DNA of 64,000 bases. Source: Leptasterias polaris. Taxonomy: Eukaryota > Echinodermata > Asteroidea > Forcipulatida > Asteriidae. The translations under genes were made by a program, and so were the position numbers. Below the pieces are notes generated by a model. It searched no databases, had not been told where the DNA came from, and was given only the letters and a program-made list of their open reading frames with translations. Positions 55,523 through 64,000 of the stretch are shown here, piece after piece; position 1 is the first letter of the stretch; each line of letters begins with the position of its first letter. The stretch covers positions 496,001 through 560,000 of the forward strand of contig JAZGTN010000223.1 in assembly GCA_037783415.1 (NCBI GenBank), in the 5' to 3' direction.

Positions 55523-57940
55523 CTAGAATTTAGTGTTTTTAAAAACAAACACTAGGTGTTCCGGTTTGATTGGGGTCATTGCCGTGTGTGTGATATATAT
55601 CATTGAATCGATGCAAAGATTGTTGGTAGGTTTTGAAATATCAAAGAAAGCAAAATGTAAATCTTCTACGATTACGTTTACACAGGAAAAAATGCAACTT
55701 ACAATATGAGTTATCGAAATAATAGTCTTTTGTTATGCCAAATTTGAAAACCGATGACATTATTAGGACGTTAGATGAGTCCTTATCAAGACATTGGTAC
55801 TTAAGTATGTGCTATAAATTATGGGTGAAAAACAAAGTTGAACTTACATACAAGTTTTCAGGAAAATAGTACATTATTTAATTTATCTGGACATGCTGGA
55901 AGGGCAGAGGGTCAGTTGTCTTTTCATACAGAGCAACATTTTTCGCATTCCCTTTCATCTTGGCTGCATTCTTAAAACGAGCCTTTGAATTACTTACAAG
56001 TACAACTATCAGGTATGCCATTCACTGAAGATTCTTTATTTTTCGATGGTTCTTTATTGTTTAATAAATCCAACTATGCTAATCATGTTGACATTACTAA
56101 GTTACACTACTCAGAAGTTTCCAACAGGGTTTCAAATACAGTGAGTTAGATACTTAATAAGTATCTGTGCATGAAACATTGATTGTTCAATACATACATG
56201 TATGCACTGATGATGATGTCGTGAAAATAAGATTTTTAGACATGTATTTTCTTACAGAACGGCTTGTTAATTTTACAAAAAGACTAGACATGTATTTTCT
56301 TACAGAACGGCTTGTTAATTTTACAAAAAGACGCTTGTTTTTAATTATTATGCAAGACAAAGGCAAGTCATGAAGACGGAAAGTCTAAGCCTCTCATGAA
56401 TTTTGACTAATAACATAATGAGTTGAGAACTATTTCCCCTCTATGGTGCATCATACACTCAGCAAAGAAATAAGGAATGGAAGACAGCAACAAGTATTTT
56501 TCACTGGAGACCATTTGGGTACTGGATGTGCTGTATTCGGAAGAAGAAAAAATAAATTATAAACAAAGTATGACTTACATGTAAGGAAAATTAAGTAAGC
56601 CTGAAACTGTTCAAATAAAAAAATAAAATCAAGACTTAAAACATTTTATCATTATGTAATAATAATAATAGTTTACTGTATTCATATTGCGCTCTCTCCA
56701 AGACCAGCCTGTTCGAGGGCACATGCATGACATGACAATACAAAACAAGGAGATTACGCAAGAAAAAGTTAGTGGAAGTTGCACATACTGTTTTTGAAGT
56801 GAACAACTTATAAACGAAACCTTCTTAGGAAAAAGTTCATCGAAGTGTTTTTAAATATGCATGTCATAATACATAGTTGACGGAAAACATTCATCAATCG
56901 GACCATTATGACAAGTTACGGGCAACAATCATACCCATCCCAAATTGCCCAATTTTACCTCTTTGTTCGACGATCATACTGAACGTTCCTTAGTTTTAAA
57001 AACGTCACCAACGCCACCACTTGATGATTAAGGATAAACGTTATAACATAACATACATAGCAATGATGTTATCACAAAGCTTACCGTTTTCTTCAGCGTG
57101 TCCCACCGATAATCACTGCCGTGAGCCGGTCTGAAACGCCCTTCATTAGCCGATGTCACGTCCCTGCTTCTCGGCGTGTGATCAAAACATAACCAAAAAT
57201 GTTTGTCTTTTTCTGCTTGCATTTTCTCACATAATTAAAAGTCATAATTAAAAGTCATACGAATCACTGAAGCAGGTGGCTATCTCAGTGAAACTTCGTC
57301 TTCAATTCCATATTCATCATTAAGCCATCAGAAGGGTGATTATCGGAACAATTTGACGCTGAACATGGCACAAGTTGGGCGGAATTCGATTCTGCAGTGT
57401 GAGTGTTGCGCCATTGATATTAGATTGCTTTACGTACGATGACCTATGACATGTCCGAACTTGCAACGTAACCAATGCCACTACATATCATTCAGTGATG
57501 TCACGCGTGGTACGATTGGTGTAAACAACTTTCGCGAGTGGATGAAACCAAGCCATGCTGCGTTACGCATTGGATTAAGATTTTAACATTTTTAAAGGCC
57601 GATTTCACCTAGAAATGAATCTCAAAGTTCGTTTGTTCCCATGTATGAAATGATAAGTATTCAATAACCTTTGTTTTCAAGAAATAACACAGATTTTATC
57701 GTTCGTAGTTTGCGATTTCTGGTTGTTAAACCAAAAACTCAAAATTGTATTAAAATAAATTACATTTAATTACCCAATAAATCGTTGGGTGACGTCATTA
57801 TGTTGTCCAAACTTCTGTTTCATCTATTCACCAGGTGTAATTTTGTTGCCAAGTTTCATGATCGTTTGAGTTTGGGAAAAATGTCAAAGTCTGCGATGCG
57901 TGTATTTTTGAGTGGGATGAAAAAACTCAAAAATTCACTG
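55523..57940 (-). mobile_element. Helitron-like element, 3' end at 55523
   Basis: Minus strand: hairpin TAGTGTTTGTTTTTAAAAACACTA, four bases, then CTAG followed by T. This is the Helitron 3' signature (hairpin just before CTRR, insertion before T). The body to the right includes 55600-56050, shared with 60160-60580, and a 45-48-bp tandem duplication at about 56239-56331 (ACATGTATTTTCTTACAGAA). The 5' limit is not determined and no Rep/helicase frame is present. Confidence 0.45.
55600..56050 (+). repeat. 450-bp dispersed repeat, copy 1
   Basis: Direct homologue of 60160-60580: shared GTAAATCTTCTACG, GAAAACCGATGACAT, AAACGAGCCTTTGAAT and ACTTACAAGTACAA-type strings in the same order. It lies inside the Helitron-like body. 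Confidence 0.65.
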
Positions 57941-59553
57941 TTAGACTTAGTGTTTGTGAAAACAAACACTAGGTGTTCGGGTATCACTGGAGCCAGTGCT
58001 GTGTCAATGCGTCAGCTATTTCATTAAGTTGAGCTTTGGTGCTATTAGTATTACTGTTTTGAGGTGTGCTAACAAACTACACACTTTAGCAAAAGTCTAA
58101 AAAAAAGCATACGATTAAAAGCCTAGCATTTGATTGTTAACAAGGTTTGCATGGACGGCTGTTTTAGAGACTAACAAAGCGTAATGTCAAAATCAGGTTG
58201 CGCAAACCTTGAACAGAGACTAGACTGCAAGCATGTTTGATGGACTTTGAACCTTGCGGTTGATTCAATGGAGCGAGCAGCCGCTCACCGTTTAACTGGT
58301 TTAGATCGCGTATTGTGTGTGTTTACAGTGCAGTTAATTTCACGTGGTGGGGGAATGATGAGCGGTTTTTAAATACACGTGGTTGATATCATGAAAAGTT
58401 TCATTTATTTTTCTCAAAATAAAATTGGACTATATAGCTTGCTTTTTACTCAAGATACGTGATAATTGGTCAAAATTTCAAATATTTGTAAAATTCTTTG
58501 TGATGACGTCATTATGCTGTCACTTTAGATATACGTACAGTAGTCGTTATCAATGTCTATCTATATACCAAGTTTCAACTCGGTCAAACTTGTGGTTTTT
58601 GAGATGCAAGGCTTCAAAAAGTAAACCTTTAAGGCAATACCACGTGACACATGATGACGTCATCAATCTGAAACTCCACATATATGTTGTCTGCGTAAGG
58701 GTCATTATGTATACCAACTTTGAAACGATTTTTATAAACTTCGCCACAGACATCTAGTAAAAGTGTATTTTGGTCTGTTTTTAACCTGCCGCTAAAGGGC
58801 GCTTTCAGATGGGCGCTTTCAGATGTTATGACGTCACCGGTCCAATTTTTGTGAACCAGACCCTTGATGGATTATTACATCGTTAAAAACAACTTGAAAC
58901 AATTTTAAACTTTTAAATTACAAGGCACTTCCGGTTTCGACCGGAAGTAGAGGTCATGTCATGTCACGCACACAATAAAAAATGAAGACCTATATTACCT
59001 CTACATAATCCCGCAAAAAGCAATAGACGGTCTCTTCGTCTTGATTTGATATGGATTTTCAAATACATTATTATAATTGTTAATTTTTAAAAACCTTGTA
59101 ATTTGACACCTGATGACATCATCATGACTTCACAAATACTTGATGGAGGTTTTATCAAGGTTCTAACATGGTGTAAATTTGAAGTTTTGAGTACGAGTAG
59201 TTCTTTAGATAAAAATTAGTGAAATTTTGAAATTTTCAACTTCCGTTTTGAACTGGAAGTCAAGGTCAAGTGGGGTCACATTTTGTGTAGCAATTGTTGG
59301 GTTTTTCAAGACCTATCCGATGATGTATCAATTGTACAAATCCATTCAGTAGTTATGGAGTTATGAATTTTCGAAATATTAAACTTTGATTTACTGTATT
59401 TCGACACCTGATGACGTCATGACATCACGACTTTTGGATCATCTGCTAGTTATACTCTAACTACATGCAAAGTTCCAAGTGCATTCAATGTTTTTTACTA
59501 TGCTTTAGCTTGCGGACAAAAACCATCGAGAGGAAAAAGAAAAACTAAAAAAA
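57941..59553 (-). mobile_element. Helitron-like element, 3' end at 57941
   Basis: Minus strand: GAACACC, hairpin TAGTGTTTGTTTTC...ACAAACACTA (57948-57971), three bases, then CTAA, the permitted CTRR form, but followed by C rather than T. The body 58340-59480 is shared with 62940-63800. Non-autonomous. Confidence 0.4.
58340..59480 (+). repeat. 1.1-kb repeat body, copy 1
   Basis: Matches 62940-63800 in order: GGGGGAATGATGAGC, AGTTTCATTTATTTTTCTCA, ACATGATGACGTCATCAATC, CAGACATCTAGTAAAAGTGT and CGACCGGAAGTAGAGGTCAT. An internal 130-bp part (58989-59145) is inverted relative to the second copy. Full of CRE-like TGACGTCA palindromes. Confidence 0.7.
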
Positions 59554-60159
59554 CTAGAAATGTAGTGTTTGTAGGATTACAAACACTAGGTGTTCGGGTT
59601 TTCAATGAAAGTTAGTGAGGGCTTATGACCGTATGGTGCCATGAAAGTTTGTTTTTATATCCCATTCCGATAGTGAGAAGGATGGCGGAAGAAGGTTGGC
59701 CTTTCTAATACTTTGCAAACTACGGTTTGTGAAAAGTTTTTTGACTTGAAATTGAAGATTGAACCAGAAGGCGAGTTTGGCAAGTTTAATGATTTTTGTT
59801 TTGACCCTCGAACACGGCATCTTAATTGGACAAGCTTAAGTCCGGTACGTTGTCAGCACCTGCTGACAAGTTGTTCAGTAGGTTAAAATGGTCTGTTTTG
59901 CATTTTTTCAACGTTTTCTTTATCTAAGTGTGTTGTTTACATATCTATTGCCTGAGTAAATTAATCAGATTGTTTGCATAATTAATTAGTTTGTATAACT
60001 TGGTTAATCTACCAATTGACAAACAAATGACGGGGTATTGGTAGTATTGTCTTTCCCTTTCTAACCAAACCGTTATCCCATGTTGATTGCCATCTCCTAT
60101 GCGGCATGGTATGATGCGTTAGCTATTTCATTCAATCGCTGAAAACAATGTTGATAGCT

Positions 60160-60580
60160 TTTTAAATTTCAAAGAAAGTAATGTGTAAATCTTCTACGTT
60201 TAAACGTTAGTTTATACACAGGAAATAAAGGCTACTCGGAATATAACATTTTCTAAATAATAATCTTTTGTTTAGCCAGAATTGAAAACCGATGACATCA
60301 TTATGAAATTAGAATTTATTTATCGAGACATAGGTATTTAAATATGTGCCAAGTGAAAAACAAAGGTGAACTTAAACAAATAATTTAGCAAATGAGTACA
60401 TTATTTAGATTATTTGAAAGGGCCAAGGGTCCATTGTCATTTCATAGTCATACAGAAGAAACATTCTCCCCACTTCCCCTTCATCTTGACTACAGATCTT
60501 GAAACGAGCCTTTGAATGACTCACAAGTACAATTATTAAGTATTATGTTTTCCATTCAATGAAGTTTATTTATTTTTCGA
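60160..60580 (+). repeat. 450-bp dispersed repeat, copy 2
   Basis: Direct homologue of 55600-56050, clearly diverged, with small insertions such as the TTTAAACGTTAG segment. Confidence 0.65.
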
Positions 60581-61081
60581 TGGATAGGCCTATGCATTGA
60601 AACTCCAGAATGTGTACTAGATACACATGTATAATTTTTTTTGTAAATAGTCACTAACTGAACTGATAGTTTAAAAGACTATCACTAACAATTCAAAAAT
60701 AAATTTTATCAAACTACGCCTGCTTGCTACCTTTTTGTGGTGCCGATAACTGAAGCAACATCATTTGTCATGATTATGATAAGGGCATAAGAACCTACAG
60801 TTTACACGATGTGCAATTTATGTTGAATTTGTTTTGCTGTTCACATTGTATTTCTTTGAAGTATTCAACAGGATTTAAAAGTAAAATCTTGTAAAAACCG
60901 GTGTTGATTAGAGTCAAATTTATGTTGATCTTTTTCCGATCACATTTTCTCAGTTATCAAAATTTATTAAAATCACCAAAAGAGTTCAGCAAAATACACT
61001 CGTTTTAGTTGATATTTACCACCAAGCCAACAAAAGGCTAACACGAAGGATATATGCACTGAGCTATTCATTGGACTACCG

Positions 61082-62020
61082 TCGAACCAGGGGGGGGGGG
61101 GGGCGGAAGGGGTAGCGCCACCAGCGCGCCACCTACGTTGAAAATAATCTCATTCGACCATCGCGACGTGAACTTGTCGAAGCTCCCCACGTACAAACGG
61201 ATGTGTGTGTATGCACAGTACACACTATTTGAATTTACGGTTGCTCTCCGCTGCGTGCCGTTGAGACTGCCTGGACGAGTCCATTTTATCAGAGGGTATT
61301 GTTATCTTCAAATGTTGTAAATTCACAAAATCTTTACACCAGAAAACATTTGTAAATTGTTTTTTTTGCCTTGCCAACTGCTTCAGTAAATTAACTATTT
61401 AATAAACAACATATATTTAACCTAAACGACATGTATAACATATCTGTTTAAGATGTGTATGTTGCCTCAGAATTATAATTACCTGCGGCAAATGTTCCCG
61501 TCCGTCAACAGAGATCGTTTGAACGCAAACTAAGTATTGGCGGGATCCATTCTCTCCCAAAAAATCGTCAAATATCTAGAGGATGTACCGAGGGATTTTG
61601 TTTAAACTTTCAGGAATGAAAGATCTATTCCTAAATATTACGTTAATGGAAAAAAATCAGAGGATGAACGATAATTTTTTTCACATTATGTCGATATTTG
61701 TAGCCATTTTAGGGGAGACCATTTGTAACGAAATTCCCACCTGGACCCATTCATACACGTTAGCCGCTGCAATAAACCAACGGAAAATTTTCGATAATAT
61801 TTTTACGCACTTTATTTAAAATTAAGCATCTCAACAATTGAAAATACTCTTACGATATACACTGTTATGTTTTCAGTGCTGATAAAGAGAGAATTTTAAC
61901 GGTATACATGGATTTCTTTTTGTTTTTTAATGGTCATTACCTATTTTTAAAATGGAGTGTACCCCAACAGCGATCGCAAATGATTGCGCGACACCCCTTC
62001 CGCCCCCCCCCCTGCGTCGA
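61082..62020. mobile_element. element with G/C-tract inverted ends
   Basis: TCGAACCAG, a run of 14 G, then CGGAAGGGGT at 61082-61113 is the inverted complement of ACCCCTTCCG, a C run, TGCGTCGA at 61991-62020. The 0.94-kb interior has no recognised protein. GTAGCGCCACCAG adjoins the left arm and TAGCGCCACCAG lies at 62092. Confidence 0.45.
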
Positions 62021-62369
62021 ACGACGTACATTTCTGAGTCTGTTGCATTATAAAAAGCGCAGTACGTTAACAAACGACCATTAACACAGTATAGCGCCAC
62101 CAGTGGATATGACATCAACAATCCGTTTCACGTTATGTGGATGTATACACTGTCTTCGTGGCGCGGAATGTGTGCTAGTGTACATACACAGGTTACATGC
62201 AGGACCATGTGCAGGACCTTATGAACAGGCCGGAAGTGGAGCAGCCAGCCGCGTGGTGTACTGGAACGCAACAGACGGCTACCGTGCCACTGGGTTAGAT
62301 ACGGTTTTACGTGTCTCAGTAGAAGATCTTTTCACGTGCTTTTAATGCGGGGCAATATATATGCCTACG

Positions 62370-62820
62370 TTACCTTTAACACCCGATTTCGACCAGAAAG
62401 TAAGGTCAAACTAGTATCATCTCTGTGTAAAAGTTTGAGAAGGCACAAGATCCTACAACCTGGTGTAAAAATTTCGATTTAAGTACGAGAAGTTCTTTAG
62501 ATATAAATTATTGAAATTTCAACTTCCGTTTTGGACCGGAAGTCAAGATAAAATTGGGTCACTCTTTGTGAATTGTTTGTTGGGTTTTCCAAGACCTGTC
62601 CGATGATGTATAGAATGTACAAATCCATTCAGCAGTTTTCGAGTTATGATTTTTTGAAATATTAAACTTTGATTTACTGTATTTCGACACCTGATCGACG
62701 TCATCATGACGTCACTCCAGCGGTGTCTTCTACAAGTAACGATCTAACTATATGTGAAGTTTGAAGTTTGTGTGAGCTTCGGAAGTGTGCGTTTTTTTGC
62801 GGACAATCGCGGGGGATAAG
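62370..62820 (+). repeat. dispersed repeat body, copy
   Basis: Shares with 59200-59480 and 19080-19330: GAAGTTCTTTAGATA-like, CTTCCGTTTTGGACCGGAAG, GACCTGTCCGATGATGTATA and GACGTCATCATGACGTCACT. Confidence 0.6.
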
Positions 62821-62890
62821 CAGAAGAAGTATTTTTTTTTTTAACGTACAAAAACAGGAGGTGTTCCGGGTGGATTGCCCGAACACCTAA

Positions 62891-64000
62891 CTAGAGATTC
62901 AGAGTTTGTCTTACCACAAACTCAAGGTGTTCGGTTCCGGGGGTGGGGGGGAATGATGAGCCGTTTTTCAATACACGTAGTATCGTGAAGAGTTTCATTT
63001 ATTTTTCTCAAAATAAAATTGGACAATTGCTTGCTTTGTACTAAAAATGCGTAATAATTGGTCAAAATTTGAAATTTTTAAAACAATTATTTAGATGTCA
63101 TCATGTCGTCACTCTAGCTTTTAGTAGCCATTATCATTGTCTATCTACATGCCAAGTTTCAACTCAGTCGAACTTATGGTTTAGTAGATACACAGCTTCA
63201 AAAAGTAAACCTTTAAGGCGATACAATGTCACACATGATGACGTCATCAATCTGAAACTTCACACATATGTTGTCTGCATAAAGGTCATTATGTATACCA
63301 ATTTTGAAACGATTATCATAAACTTCGTCACAGACATCTAGTAAAAGTGTATTTGGCCGAGCTGTTTTTAACCTGCCGCTAGAGGACACTTTTAGATTCA
63401 ATGACGTCATCGGTCCAACTTTTGTAAACCAGACCTTTGCTCGCCTATAACATCGTTAAAAACAACTTCAAAAAATGTGCCACTTTTAAATTACAAGGCA
63501 CTTCCGGTTTCGACCGGAAGTAGAGGTCATGTCATGTCACGCACACAATGAAAAATGAAGACTTATAATTACATCTATAATAAACTAGTTGTGACGTTTT
63601 AATGACGTCATCAGGTGTCAAATTACAAGGTTTTTAAACATTAACAATTTTAATCTTTGAAAATCCATATCAAATCAAGACGAAGAGACCGTCGGTTGCT
63701 TTTTGCGGGATTAGGAGGTTTTATCAAGGTCCTAACACGGTTTAAATTCGAAGTTGATCAGATATACAGAAGTTAAGATTTTTGGCGGGAGTTGTTTTTT
63801 TGAAGAATTACCCAAAGGCAAACTTTTACCTTCCGGTACGACCGGAAGTAAAGGTCATGTGAGTTTGGGATAAACTTTTCAAATGTTGCCCATGTCTTGA
63901 TCTATCATATGCCCGAACATCTGTAGCTTTAATATTCAGAGACATACATGCATTGGCATGAGGTCCCTTTTAAAACTTAAATGGCTTGTAATTTGACATC
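62891..64000 (-). mobile_element. Helitron-like element, 3' end at 62891
   Basis: Minus strand: CGAACACCTT, hairpin GAGTTTGTGGTAAGACAAAC plus TC, seven bases, CTAG, T. The base changes in both arms of the stem (GAGTTTGT/ACAAACTC against TAGTGTTTGT/ACAAACACTA elsewhere) keep the pairing. The body repeats 58340-59200 and runs off the window. Confidence 0.45.
62940..63800 (+). repeat. 1.1-kb repeat body, copy 2
   Basis: Direct copy of 58340-59200, with the 63570-63715 part inverted. It continues with another CCGGTACGACCGGAAGTAAAGG-type motif at 63834. Confidence 0.7.

Larger units (their letters stand above)
59554..62890 (-). mobile_element. Helitron-like element, 3' end at 59554
   Basis: Minus strand: CGAACACC, hairpin TAGTGTTTGTAATCCTACAA plus ACACTA (59563-59588), five bases, CTAG, T. 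The body includes 60160-60580 and is interrupted by the inverted-repeat element at 61082-62020. The 5' limit is uncertain. Confidence 0.45.

Noticed and set aside
62103..62345. 80-codon forward frame near the inverted-repeat element
   Set aside because: No recognisable domain, repeat-rich neighbourhood, no splice support.

Overview
The window looks like a piece of a marine invertebrate deuterostome genome, most likely an echinoderm, with a hemichordate or cephalochordate as alternatives. The evidence is spliced genes with GT-AG introns, AT-rich non-coding DNA, a great excess of TACATGTA motifs, and a dense mixture of CR1-like and RTE-like LINEs, Ty3/gypsy, BEL/Pao and DIRS retroelements and many small DNA transposons. 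There are no bacterial operons, ribosome binding sites or CRISPR arrays. The species assignment is inference.

One host gene is well supported: a + strand gene with exons at 19474-20118, 42196-42331, 42948-43146, 43413-43485, 52718-52843 and 54643-54806. The exon phases agree across all junctions. It encodes a secretory-pathway JmjC/cupin-like 2-oxoglutarate oxygenase (signal peptide, HxD...H iron triad at H183/D185/H264) with a C-terminal stretch holding a degenerate EF-hand-like loop. The 3' end was not found in the window. Its first coding intron is about 22 kb and has collected most of the retroelements. A second probable gene end, two exons of unknown function, lies at 8885-9512.

Layout: 1-5.2 kb, a decayed Mutator-like transposase between two nearly identical direct 480-bp repeats. 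5.9-8.2 kb, a 30/32-bp satellite. 8.5-9.5 kb, a small palindromic TA-flanked element and the two-exon gene end. 12.3-19.3 kb, a diverged copy of the 480-bp repeat, fold-back elements, and an inactivated CR1-like LINE carrying a 14-bp minisatellite and a 713-bp DNA element. 19.4-21.2 kb, JmjC exon 1 and a second 30-bp minisatellite. 22.5-25.6 kb, a mosaic of repeats. 26.4-30.5 kb, a decayed BEL/Pao element (minus strand) split by a solo LTR with a 4-bp target duplication. 32.5-39.8 kb, a 5'-truncated gypsy element with both visible RT catalytic motifs damaged, its probable 3' LTR split by a TTAA-flanked piggyBac-type element. 40.4-40.9 kb, a DIRS-like RT fragment. 42.2-43.5 kb, JmjC exons 2-4. 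44.1-46.5 kb, a hAT-type element with a perfect 8-bp target duplication, carrying a piggyBac-transposase N-terminal remnant. 46.5-52.3 kb, nested LINEs, one split by a second copy of the TA-flanked DNA element. 52.7-54.8 kb, JmjC exons 5-6. 55.2-64 kb, modular repeats bounded by Helitron-like 3' ends (hairpin plus CTAG).

Nearly everything except the JmjC gene and the 8.9-9.5 kb exons is mobile or satellite DNA. The retroelement coding regions are broken, while several small elements have intact ends and target duplications. The most unusual items are the sequence-clean 68-codon frame in the two TA-element copies, the row of Helitron-like ends, and the hAT element carrying a captured piggyBac fragment.
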